64,000 bases of DNA from contig NC_088295.1 of assembly GCF_032854445.1 (NCBI RefSeq), positions 56,465,249 through 56,529,248 of the forward strand, read 5' to 3'. Within the stretch, counting starts at the first letter, position 1. Each line of letters starts with the position of its first letter. Source of the stretch: Liolophura sinensis (lineage: Eukaryota; Mollusca; Polyplacophora; Chitonida; Chitonidae). Below the pieces are notes generated by a model, which saw nothing but the letters and a program-made list of their open reading frames with translations, made no database searches and was not told the DNA's origin. A program made the translations under genes and the position numbers. Positions 24,201 through 35,450 of the stretch are shown here, one piece after another.

Positions 24201-27200
24201 GTACCGTTTGTCGTTATTGAAGACGATTCTTCTGATCCTCCTGTCGAGCTTGCTGAGATTGTTGTTGTTGCAAGAGGAGGACAAGTCCCTGACAATAATA
24301 ACAGTCGATAAATTATACAAAAATGAAATTAAAGATGCTAGGAAGTTTACTAGATTATGAGAAAAAATATACCAAGCACCTTAAACTCTCATTGGAAACG
24401 AACTACCACGTAGTTAAGCGAAGAATGCAACCAAGATGCTGAGTTATAGCTTAACGCCTGTCATCCGCCCATCTTGCACGCATCTTGATCGGCTGTGAGG
24501 CGAACCCTACGCGGATCATAGGGCCATGATGGGTGGCCCATACCCGGATGTTGGCACCATCCCGATAGCATCTTACGCTGATCTTGATTGGCCGGTACAT
24601 GTAGTCTCGTTTAGACCGTTTATGGCACTTTAGCTTTTGCCTACACGGTAGCTATAAACATGGCATGATATATGTTCAGTTTGCTTACCTGGAAAGGTAG
24701 GCGTGGTGACGAGAATACTATAAATGAATGATCTTTCATTCGCTTTATTCTCTCTCATTCAAACCAGTAAAAAGGTGATCTAGCCCAATGCATGACGTCT
24801 AACTTTTTCTTTCTCGTCTCTCAACGCTGTTTATTAGTGTCAGTGGAAATGTAAAGTCGTTAACGCATTCCCGAACAACCGGAGATAATGGAAGTTCTCA
24901 CCAAAAGCTGTACTAATATTATAAATTAGGCACCCGTGGTGCCTAAATTATCATTTATAAGTTCTGTTATATCTATACACTATATTTAGCTCTTAAACTG
25001 ACTGATTATCTAGATTATGTGCGAATTAGTAACCACGCTGGGAGCTAGACCGTTAGTGAATACCCTTTTTTATTTCCAGAGAACAAATAAGGTTGGTGTC
25101 GAACAGTCCGGCATTATGTGTAAATGTTATGTGTAAACGTTAGTGTATGTCGTAAAACTCTACGCAGATCATGGTCGGATCCTATACCCATCATACGCGG
25201 ATCCTACTCCCATCAAATGCGAATGGTACACCCATCTTGACTGTATAATCGAGCAGTACTGTACATCTCAGTAGCCAAAAGTTCTTATATTACGACAAAC
25301 GTGATATTTGATAATCCGAAAATGGAGAGAGGAAAAGGTTTTAGACTCTCCAGACACAGATTCTCCAGATGGTACATCTTACCTGGACCTACATTTGTAC
25401 AAAGACCAGAAGGGTTTCCTCTCTCGCAGACTTTACGACAAGAGGGATAATTTCAATTTTGACACTGTAAATTATCCTTACTTGGACAGCAATATACCGA
25501 AAGGTCCTGCATGTGGTGTGTACATATCTCGCCTTGAAGCATTTGTCAGATCTTGAGTGTTGTGTGAGGATTTCAATCAACTTCTCAAGTTATAACTGCA
25601 AAAACTAGTATATCACGGTTATTACATTAAACGCCTTCTCTTCAAGTTTCTTAAGTTTTACAATACAATTCTCTTGTACGTAAATACAGATAGAGCGTCC
25701 AGAATCCCTGGCACTCTACTTCATGATTGTGTCTAATTTCGCTTAACCGGAAGCTAGAGAACAAATACTCATCGTGCTGAATTAAATCACCGCGTTGCAA
25801 TCAGGGCGCAACTGAGATACATATTTTGTTATCGACAACTGATATTCTTGCATGGTACACGATTTGAATACTGATTTCACTCAGTCGCCTAAAACATACC
25901 TTGCATCTTTCCTACTTCATTAAAAACTGTTGACTGCTTCTCTTTGTATGATTCCGTCCTATTTTCGTACTTTATATAATTTATTGGGAATTAGCCATGC
26001 GACTACTGACCCGGAACACCCGTATGAGTTGACGGCTGGTATACGAATGTCTGTTTCGACGCATAGATTACAATGGTAAAACATGTTTTCAAATCGTTCT
26101 ACTGAACTTCAAAAGTAAAAATAGTCAAAACTATTTTTGTATAAACATTTTAGTCATAGGGCCAAAATTACCTAAGGGGCACTCGCCATTAAGAAGGTCA
26201 TTTGCCGATGATATACACGAGAAATAACTCGGAATGCTCTGGGAGACACCATTTCCTTCAAACGAGAGCGAAAACAGAAAAAAACGTGTCTGTAGTGGTT
26301 TTGAGATAAGATGTTTTGTTGTTTCTATGGGTAAATAAATTGATATATGGTGTATTTAATGACCGGAAAGTTCGTATTCCCCGGATATTAATTTCGGAAT
26401 CAGCAACGCCGAATTAATTAGTTCGGAGTGTCAGATGTTTATTTCGTGCACCCTACGTCGATAAAGTATTCTTGGACAACCAATCAGATAAAACAATACA
26501 GCGCAGTACATGCCCCGTGGATATATGTTCCTATCGCTCACTGATTATCAGAGTTCCCTGGCGATGCAAAAACAGCCCCGCTCACCAGAGCAGCTGTGCA
26601 CTACCCGAGCCGCCAATCTCAGCATTGAGATCTGCCCGGTCCGAAATTTGACTCGAAACCAGCAAGAGCGGAACAACAAAAATAACCCAACAAACTAAAA
26701 CCGCGAAGACCCGTCACATATAAAATTGAAATTAACATCACTGCACTTTTAAACCTGATTTTTCTCTGAATGGTACGATAGGAGGTTTGTAAAGTACTAT
26801 TTTTAAAGCATTTACATGAATATTTGGAACAATTGCTGACAAGAGATTGAATTTCATTGATTATATGTGATCATTTGTCAACTATCACAATGTCGTCCCT
26901 ACTCCATAGTTTAACTCTCCATGCTGTAGGCCTTTGTATTGCAGCTGAAAATTATCTATTCGTATGTATTAAAAATAACTCAGCGAAACTGTTAATTCTT
27001 TAGTGTCAAGAGAATTTAAGTGATTGCTGAAAATACTTACCGGAAGAAGTGCATGTGTATGTGATCGATCTCACACTGCTGAATGTGGACATGTCACCGG
27101 GACGTACACACGGGTCAGCTACTAGTCTCGGACTGGAGGAATGAAGATCACACTGGCTTTGGCCAGTACAATTTTCCTGTAACTCATGGCGGTCATCGTT

Positions 27201-28899
27201 TGTATTTCTAACCCAGCTACATCGGCTTGTGTTACCACGGCAACATCGGTCAGGCACAGGGGCTGATATATGACGAGGACAAGGTTGGTCGTTTAGATCC
27301 CATTGGTAAAACTTGACCTCTAATATACAGATCTGAGCCCCCTCGTCACACTCTAATTTGTTGTGTGTTTGAATGAAAACTGATGATCCGTGACAGGCGT
27401 CGGAGATACTTACTGAAAAATATAAACAAGAATTGTATACAAAACATGAAAGTGTAAAAATGTGTGATTCTACACACACAAAATAGAAAGGAACAAATCA
27501 TGCAGGAAGAACAGAACAGTGTGTATAGCCTGTGTGGGTCAGATGGAAGCACCTTAATCTAGCTCATTAGTCAAACAGTTGCACGACACCCGTCCAATCA
27601 CCTTCACGTGTATGTTTTCCAAATCGATTGAGTTGCGGGAGGAGGGGGTAGTCCTATAATGTATGAGTGAAATAATTTTGAGTACGGCATAAAAGACCAG
27701 TCAAAAAATAAATTCTACACCACAGATATTGGTGTTATTACATCACACGGCAATTTGTACTACATTAACTGCTGGTGTATTAATACATACTCTCACCATA
27801 TAATGCTGGCAGTCGCCGTTTAAGTGAAATATTGTTAAGTGCGGCGTAAAACTCCCACAAAATACATATTATAACACAGCATGGTGTAACAGGTTTGTCA
27901 CGCGCACTGATAAAGGGCGGTGTTTATCTCTGAGCCCTGTCCCATACACGTTATGGTCATCAGTGGAATGTTTTTCAGAACCAAAATTAAACAACTACTT
28001 AAATATACTACTTAACAAAGCTCATTGTTTTCTTTTTTTTTTTTTTTTTTTGTTATTGTTGTTTTCTTTTTTTTTTTTTTTGTTTGTTTGTTTTCTTGGC
28101 GCGATTCTTCAGTCACGTAAGCTTGTATTTCATTTCCTTCAGCTATTTACATGTCTTTTATGACATGAGTTTTGTCACTAGTTTTAGTCTTAGTCTTAAA
28201 ATTGTACAGGAAAGAGATGCCCAGGGGAATAAATACATGTGAAATATTGCTACATTTAGTATCCTTCTTTAGAATTCGCTTCATGTTAGCGTTCTGTATT
28301 TAGTGTTGTTCGTCATATATACGTTTGCAAAGAGTGCCCTACTTAAATTCTAAAACAATGCACCCCTATGCACACCGACTAGGTTTGGTAACGTCTACAC
28401 AGTAGACATAAACTTACGTGAGACTTGGCCGGCCCATTTATGATCAGCGTAAGATCCTGTACATATTTATCACCATTCAGAGAAAATTCTGTTGATTTGA
28501 TTGGTTGAAATGCCAAACATTCAAGACCGAACACGAAAGTACATCAGTTTTCATATACCCCTGCAATCAAGGCGTCAGGCTCGGATGTATCCCCAGAATC
28601 AAGGCGAAACGCACAGATGTAAAATGTAAACAAAAAGGGAGACAACTTTGAACAAACTTCGTTAATATTTTCATCTGCTTCGCCTCGGAAAAATATTATC
28701 GACATCAGCCAAATATCTAGCCGTAAACCCCCGGAAGGCCGTCATATAACAAATAATATATACACATATATGTATATTGTGACACGCCCCTTCTAAGACA
28801 CTCACCTTCACTATCTACGGAACATACTTGCAGTCCAACTGTCAGAATTGTCAGGAAGATTGGCATATACATGGACGGTTGTCCTCTAATAAGACACAT
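20669..28899 (-). CDS. Gene B: SUEL-lectin-like receptor with mucin-like stalk and tyrosine-rich tail (complete)
   Basis: Exons 28806-28899, 27041-27412, 24205-24288, 23005-23310, 21748-21835 and 20669-21203 join to exactly 493 codons (492 aa) with a single stop. Layout: signal peptide 1 to about 27; SUEL-like lectin domain 32-155; stalks 156-285; TM about 287-311; cytoplasmic tail 315-492. The tail holds YDNI, YSKV, YDRV, YDHV, YNQL and YDVL, possible SH2-docking or endocytic motifs. A possible AATAAA lies about 430 bp past the stop, at 20235-20240. This is the paralog of gene A on a segmental duplication. Function is inferred only as a signalling or endocytic surface receptor; no named ortholog is recognised. 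Confidence 0.78.
21748..21835 (-). CDS. Gene B exon 5: transmembrane segment
   Basis: Phase 1 in, phase 2 out. The helix AIVGGVMGGLVVCVLIVVLL is followed by WKRR. As in gene A, the frame is open upstream to an alternative acceptor that would start the exon at 21931, but two of the four cysteines there are lost in B. Confidence 0.75.
22545..22805 (-). mobile_element. SINE-like insert specific to copy B
   Basis: Sequence from GAAATAAATAAATACATGGG through TGGTGGAAGAAACCGGAGGG, AACCAACAACCTTTGGCTAG and ACTATCCATCATGTGACC is absent from copy A, where TTTTGGCTAGGTACTAAC follows directly. It resembles the ACCACCGACCTTTGGCAAG repeat seen at 9870 and 30503. Confidence 0.5.
23005..23310 (-). CDS. Gene B exon 4: mucin-like repeat stalk, six 13-residue units
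   Basis: Acceptor TTGTTTTTCAG; 102 codons; phase 1-1; donor GTACTA. It has six units of the type TYQPTVAPYETTT, three more than gene A, then the conserved NNSLALENTTRDIF end. The extra 117 bp are exactly three 39-bp units, so the frame is kept. It is likely a heavily O-glycosylated spacer. Confidence 0.7.
24205..24288 (-). CDS. Gene B exon 3: Ser/Thr-rich stalk
   Basis: The exon has 28 codons in phase 1-1, begins GTCPPLATTT and ends SSSITTN. The donor is GTACGT where gene A has GTAAGT. Changes from gene A keep the Ser/Thr-rich, low-complexity character. Confidence 0.65.
25320..25556 (+). mobile_element. Retroelement-like coding fragment in an intron of gene B
   Basis: The plus-strand frame reads GTSYLDLHLYKDQKGFLSRR, then LYDKRDNFNFDTVNYPYLD, SNIPKGPACGVYISRL. 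This YLDL..LYDKRDDFNF..YPYLDSNIP..GVYISQL pattern is common in invertebrate retroelement-associated ORFs. It is only about 80 codons long with no other domain and is antisense to gene B. Family assignment is from memory of the motif. Confidence 0.45.
27041..27412 (-). CDS. Gene B exon 2: SUEL/galactose-binding-lectin-like domain
   Basis: The exon has 124 codons in phase 1-1, acceptor TTTTTCAG and donor GTAAGT. All 11 cysteines of the gene A domain are kept. Twelve residues differ from gene A, while only two codons differ silently. Confidence 0.78.
28806..28899 (-). CDS. Gene B exon 1: signal peptide
   Basis: ATG at 28899, the same 31 codons as gene A exon 1, donor GTGAGT in phase 1. It joins G|TA of exon 2 to give Val32. 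Confidence 0.72.
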
Positions 28900-29599
28900 C
28901 TTAAAGTTTTCACATCTGTTCACCCCGAGGAAAGATACAAGTCGTTGGAATCAACGTAAACGGCGAATGTATACGTATTAGCTAGTAGTCAGGACGACTG
29001 GCTGAACACCTGCGTAATCCAAACAAACAGAAAGAGTTATACATCAAGAAGGGTTTGTCATCACCCCATTTTCGTCAGAAGTATGATCACAGGTGCCTCG
29101 TAAGACAACAGAAGAAAACTCAGCTAAATGTGCCTCCACCCTCCACTCTCTAGTATATCACGGGCGACTCTGTGTGCTTACAGAACGTGGTCCCTGTGAC
29201 AAATCCCGTCCCCCTCACTGATCTGTTACTACTGCTTTTCGGGAAGCAGAGCATGTCAATGCGGCTAAATGCTAGAACACCCACGTCTTTCATGTACACA
29301 AACTCGCATATGTATGGAAGCCGGATGCGCCCAGGCTGTCTTTCCTTTACACACTTTCCCCAAACCAGGAAGATCGACATCTAAGCGACACTACGAGATT
29401 TAGCCAAGAGTCATGCAGCCCAGGTAAGGAGGACAACGCGATATTCTGAAAACTTTCTATAGACACCCCAGCCACATTTAGTCCGGAATATCGTAGTCTG
29501 AATCTGGCAGTGTCAACTGAATTTTGTGTCCTCTCCCAAATCCCGTTTACTCCTTCATTTATCCGCCAAATCTTGTCTGAATTTCGACCACATCTCATA

Positions 29600-32500
29600 T
29601 AATGGATTGGTTGTCGACTTAGTCATGACTTAAAAGTGAACATAAAGTCAGCAACTATATATACATAGAAAAAATGATACAGTACACAGTTATCCCAGAA
29701 AAATATGTAAAAAGTTCTACGAAGTTTTAAATGCCGAAAAGATGAAGTTCAGCAATAGGAAAATGACAGTGATGGATAATTGACTCTGAGCCGCCATGTT
29801 GCAGGAGCCCTTATGGAGTGTGCCAATCTCTAGCGCTGAAAGCGTCACGCGATAAATGGCTGTCACGTCAAAAAACCCATTAGCTCTCTATTGTCGATTT
29901 TTAGGTTGGGTTGATTGTTAAACTGATGCATTTTGGACCACATATATATGAGCAGCTAAACGAGAACGTCACAATATGTACATGTTGGGCAGGATACTGC
30001 AGTAACTTGTCAGGATGATCGGGCAAGAAAACCGCCTCGGGAGAGTCACTGCTTGAGGAAAAATATTTTGACTTTGCATTATATTTCCTACACAAAGTCA
30101 TATTTATTACGAAAATATCTTCCCAAACCTGAATGAAAGAGTCTGCTACGAATCAGAAGGTCCTGCTATGTTCAGAAAATTCCCTGAAATCGGTACAGCC
30201 AGCTAGGTCGAATACTTACACCCATGTAGGACGAGGACGAGCAGGACAGCTAAAACACGACGCTTGTGTCCACGAACATCGCTCTGACCGAGCAATAGAA
30301 CATTTCTGGAATTCTTCTTTATCAACTAATTGAGCTTTAGTGACTGACTTTATGTTCACCTTAAGAACTGGATGTTCTCTATGCGAAATAAATACCCTTT
30401 TATTGTGTTAGTTTGTTTCTTTTGTTGTTAATAACGTCATGCACACTGAAGAATTTTCCTTTTATATGATGGTGGTCAGTTTTATGCAATGAGGAAACTA
30501 CAGTGTCCGGTATAAACCACCGACCTTTGGCAAGTTGCTGACGTACTATCCAACATGTTACCCACAGATGTGCTCACCATACTGGTTGACGACATGTGTT
30601 CTTCAAGGAAGTTTGGTGCCACTAAGACCCAAAGCACAGTGAGAGAGGGGGAAATCAGTAAATTCCATGCTCCAGCTATCAGTCTCGTTTTCTTCCTCAG
30701 CAACTGTTTTATTACGAACTTCAAGTTAGTGACGGACGTGTGACGTACGCTCACTTACACCATGTGCTTTCAGCGAAGGTTACACTATATGCAAACGGCA
30801 CAATGAGTGCTGCAGACTTTGTCACCAAAGCCCCAAAATTGTGAGAGCAGGCAAATCTAATCATTCCCTGCTCAAAGCTTCGTAAGTCAAGCGCCTTTAA
30901 CAATTAGTGCTATAAAAACGATGAAAACATGGTTGAAGGCGCGACATATAGAGGAATGACTCCTTCTGGAACCAGATCGACACTGAATGTCATCTAAATC
31001 TCGAAATGTACACTACCACTCCAACTTTACATCATTTTTAACTTTCCATTAACCTGTTTTCTAATCTGGAGAAAGTAAGACATTCTGGCGAAGTTTGGAG
31101 GACAGCGCGAGATTCGAAGGAGATTCTGTAGAGATTTTGTGTCCCCTGAGATAAATTCGTGATCTTATTTCAGAGCACGGCATTCCTGTACATCTCGCAT
31201 TATTCATCAAATTGCGCCATAGCATCGATAGAATCCCGTCATTAGTTTGTGTCCATGTTGCTAGCTACAATATACATGTAGCGCGGGATTTAAACGAGAT
31301 TTTGTCGTGATTTCGTGTCCCCTGAGATGAATTCGTGATCTTATTTCAGAGCACGGCATTCCTGTACACCTCGTTTTATTCATCAAATTACGCCGTAAAA
31401 TTTGGGTTCATCTTGCCAGCTAGAATGTACATGTTTAATGTCCCAGTTTCTAACTCGAGCTCAAATTTAAGCTTGGAAAATCAAATCATTTATTTTCAGG
31501 AGATTGCAACATTTGTACGACCTGAAGACGAAATGCGATATTCTGACAAGATTAAGTGGAGAGTCGATGTGTTCTGCGAGATATGGTCGAGGATTGGTCG
31601 AGGTTTAGTGGAAAAGTGAAAAGATCAGGAGATCAAGTGAAAAGAGATATTCCACTGAATATCGTTGGAGTCTCGTTCGGATTTGATCAGAATGAGATGT
31701 TGAGGTTCTCATCTCGACTGAATCTTCTTTAAATTTCCTAGTGTCGTTTGAACATCGCGGTTTCTGGTTTGAAGCAAATTTGCACAGGAAGTCAAACATG
31801 AAAGTGATCCCCTGGAGCGGCTGTGACAAGAACAAATCTTCTTATTCCCTGTACAACCTCCCGAAACACTCTAACCCGAAGTCTTCTTATTCCCTGTACA
31901 ACCTCGCGAAACATTCTAACCCGAAAGTCGTAGAGACTGGTAAACGAATGTTAGCCAAACATCTGGCAAGGTGTAGGTGGATTTATGTGATTTCGCTCTC
32001 GTCTTCAAAGTTTATCTCAAATAATTTCAATCGGGTATGGGGAAGCCATTTAATTACAAAAACACTGATGTTTAGCCAAGGTTCTAAGGGGTGTCAAAGT
32101 TGCCAATCTTTACGCATTGACATGAGCAATCTTTACGCATTGACATGAGCAGTTAGAATAAAACTCTAAATGCTCTTTTACTGAGCATAAATATCAGAGA
32201 AGAACCCGCATTTCCAAGTTCTTGCCTTGACGTGGAATCACTATGTCGACATGGAAAAGACGGATGTTTAGGTATTGGTTGATGGGCAAATGCCAAACTA
32301 AACTTTTATTTGCAGCTAAATGGAACTTTATAAGTCCCTGGGGACAGATGTTAAATACATTTAGTTACACAAGGGTGAAAGAAGTAAATTTAAGGCACGA
32401 TTATCATCTCAGAGACACCAAATTAAAGACACCATTTTTTGAAGCCACCGGAAAAGAGCGGTTCCCGTGATGTTGTCGAGCTTTCCAGCAACAAATGGAA

Positions 32501-33000
32501 ACCAAGCGTATTTCATTACAGTCGAACTCCACATCTGCGATCAGCGTAGGTTACGCAGTTGTATATCCATGTACTTTCGGAGACAATGCCTATTCGATTG
32601 GGATATATGGTTGTGCTAAAACAGCTGTGCGCTGACTTATACTATCAAAAGACTGAGAATATAGACTGGCATTTAAACACATGTGGGCTTCATCTTAATG
32701 ACCAAACTATTCCATAATATACAATAACGTGGTCATCTAGTGGATATATATCTTTGTCCCCACATCATCCTTGATTCTCGGTTGCTAGGGTCTGATTAGG
32801 TGGGTTAAAATGTGGACATAAACTTGTCAGAGCTACAAGCCATACCTACAAGTGTTAAAATTCACACCCATTGTTTAAATCCCCATGTACCTTTCTCATC
32901 GCGCAGATAACTGATAATATCTACACTGAAGAAAACAAACTACAGGCTTTTGGTCACCTTTTATACTACTTGTTGTATGCAGGCACACACACGTGTTAAA
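29600..33000. other. Region upstream of gene B, no gene recognised
   Basis: Counterpart of 8974-12150. The longest plus-strand ORF (31741-32148) rests on the two-unit repeat and is interrupted in copy A. Confidence 0.5.
31139..31490 (+). repeat. Local 176-bp tandem duplication in copy B
   Basis: GTGTCCCCTGAGAT..TTCGTGATC starts at 31139 and again at 31315, followed in both by the AGCACGGCATTCCTGTACA stretch. Copy A has it once (10508), so B gained or A lost a unit. No gene seen. Confidence 0.75.
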
Positions 33001-33008
33001 ACACTTAC

Positions 33009-33090
33009 CTTCATCATCGGCGGAACATTCACATAGTTCCGCTCTGATAGCTACGATGAAAATATCCAGGTATGCGGGTCGTTGACTTGT
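33009..33090 (-). pseudogene. Degenerate signal-peptide exon upstream of gene B
   Basis: Counterpart of the relic at 12158-12238. Here the frame is open (RPAYLDIFIVAIRAELCECS, then ADDE) to a GTAAGT donor in phase 1, but it still lacks an ATG and starts after an in-frame TAA. It could be a relic, or an internal 5' exon if a start lies in an unseen upstream exon. Confidence 0.35.
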
Positions 33091-35154
33091 GACTAGGAAC
33101 TTCTCGACCTGTTACACCTGTTCTTTCAGCTGAAGGACATCTTATAAGGCCTTATGTCAAAGATGTAAAGAATCAGTTAGAGATCAATGTAGGCATGAGG
33201 ATTCGTAGATTTCCCATTTTCACCCGGTAATTTTTCACCAGTATATAAGTCTTTGAGGTGATCAGACACACGCCATGGTATGAAGACAGCACGATATGCA
33301 TGTACTCCTGTCCTCCTTTATGCAAACCACAAACTTGCTTGTTCCTATGTGTGGGCTAATACATTATGACTTCACAAATTGTTTCATAGGTATGATCTAA
33401 TACGGCTACAAAATATCGGTGAACTACGCGATCTCACTGCAAGCAAATCTAGAACACTCAGTTATATCACTTTTATTTACATTAGTCTATTTACAGTTAG
33501 ACTAAAACTCTGACTGTGACATGAAGCCGGATTTCACCGGGTATGACCGACTATTTGCCATCTATCACACTGTCGTTCCTGCTCTTGTTTTTAGGCTGGT
33601 GTTATGTGGTGTAGTCGTTTATGTGGCTGTTTGGTATAATACTGTACATAGCGCAGTGTCCTGGGATGTTGTATACAAAGTTACATGTTCTTGTATAAAA
33701 CTGACACGCGCGTGTATGAAATACACTCACCTGTGCCTGAATTCATGTTACTCAACGGTGCACCTATGTATATATTTTTTATTTTTCTTCTGATCGATAT
33801 AAACAACAGTGTCTGTGGTAATGTGCGATGTACAGCTATGTATAACTGTATAATGGCCAAATAAATGCTGGCCATTGTCGTGTAAATGAAATATTCTTGA
33901 GAACGGTATAAAACACCAACCAAATAAATAAGTAAATATAGCCAAATAGCTTTTGTATTATGGCCAGACAGTATTAAAATGCTCTATTGCCTCTGACCTA
34001 CATGTAACAAGCGAACAGTGTATATAGGTCTGTGTGAGCAACCATAAACATGTGGGAAGGGAATTGCCGGACGTGACTGTTACACTGCCCATGTCCTGTA
34101 TATGAAGACTACATAAACAAGACCAGTTGACTATAAATTATCAGCACACCTGTTTATACGCTTTTGTTACGAGGTACCCTAATGGGGCTGTATATGGACA
34201 CTGAGAAAGAAAATCTGGTTTGACTTTAAGAGGTATGTGATGCAAGCATTTCTGAGAACACAGCGAGGATTTTGTAAGTTAACTGTGTTGCCTTTAAGGC
34301 CGACATCCTATAACATGATGACTGGACCGTAATCTTGTTTTCTTGATCTAGTTACGAAAGAGTGAGCGTGGGTTATGACTGGTGGAAGGGCAAGGTTGTA
34401 TTTATACACCGTTGTGGGATGGCCGTTATCAATTCCCCCAAAGAAGTCCTTTATCACCAGTTTTGTTTTCCGCATAAAAAAATAAATAAATAATCTCTAG
34501 CTCCATGAATTATCATATGAAAAGGCAGATTTAAATTTATTATGAAGATGTATTACGGAAACGGGAAGTTTTTCGAATCAAACCATGTGACAGCCGAGAC
34601 ATAACACAGCTTTTCAGTCGCGAAAACTATGCTACTATAAATGTATTTATTTATTTCATTTTACCCTTATTTACTGCCAAACTCCAAAAGATATTTTTTA
34701 AGTTAGCCTATATGATATCCTACAGATTTAAGGTTGCAGCAAAGTTGAGTTCTCGGAATAAACCACTGAGATGTGGCAAGTTTCTTTTCTGTGGCAATAT
34801 TTCTTTTATTTTTATAATTACACTAAGACTGTCTTAGTAACCAACTGAGCCACGGAGGCCCCCCTAAGGCTGTCTTGATACCCTTTTTAAAATCTAACAT
34901 TTCACATTATGACGTAATGTAACTACTTACCGTAAATGTGTTTTACGATGCATTTCTTTTCTTATATTTGGTCATACATGCCTAAGAGGCGTAACGTATG
35001 CGACGCATAGGGCATATATCATCTCGCACATTATATACTAGATGAGCCTGTGTGTTGAATAATCGTGGTTTCGAAGGAGATGTTAAACTTCTCCTGCTGT
35101 GAATACATCACACAGCTGTTACAAATGCTTGGAAGCACCTTCATTGCATGATGA

Positions 35155-35218
35155 CAGATGACACTGGTCTTATATTCTTGAGTACGGCGTAAAACACCAA
35201 TCAAATAAAAAATAAATT
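35155..35218 (+). mobile_element. SINE 3' fragment
   Basis: ATATTCTTGAGTACGGCGTA and AAACACCAATCAAATAAAAA near the fading right border of copy B. Confidence 0.55.
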
Positions 35219-35387
35219 TTACTTGATAACACATGCATATCAAACAATCAACATCCTTTCCCGCCTGAAATAATTCGGTCAGATCTGTATTTAATTATTT
35301 CTGCATTTCCAGTGATATTTCGTTGGTAAACTATTTACGTATTACTCAAGCATTCCAAAAGGTCAGTGGCGAATTCAGCTTGGGGGC

Positions 35388-35450
35388 GGGCCTCCGTGGC
35401 TCATTTGGTTAGCGCGCTAGCGCAACGTAATGACCCAGGAGTCTCAGGAG
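35388..35450 (+). mobile_element. tRNA-like head of the V-type SINE, solitary
   Basis: CCTCCGTGGCTCATTTGGTT followed by AGCGCGCTAGCGCAACGTAA and ACCCAGGAGTCTC; it corresponds to the tRNA-derived 5' end seen in 48402-48672. Too degenerate to be a working tRNA gene. Confidence 0.5.

Larger units (their letters stand above)
21594..35065 (+). repeat. Segmental duplication, copy B
   Basis: Collinear with 1-14300. It carries gene B except the tail exon, which lies left of the alignable start. Copy-specific features are a SINE-like insert at about 22545-22800, an insert at about 25696-25870, a 176-bp local tandem duplication (31139-31490) and no Tc1 element. Confidence 0.92.

Noticed and set aside
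31741-32148. 135-codon plus-strand ORF with repeated YSLYNL
   Set aside because: It rests on a two-unit DNA repeat. The counterpart in the other duplication copy ends early at a stop, and there is no domain or splice support.
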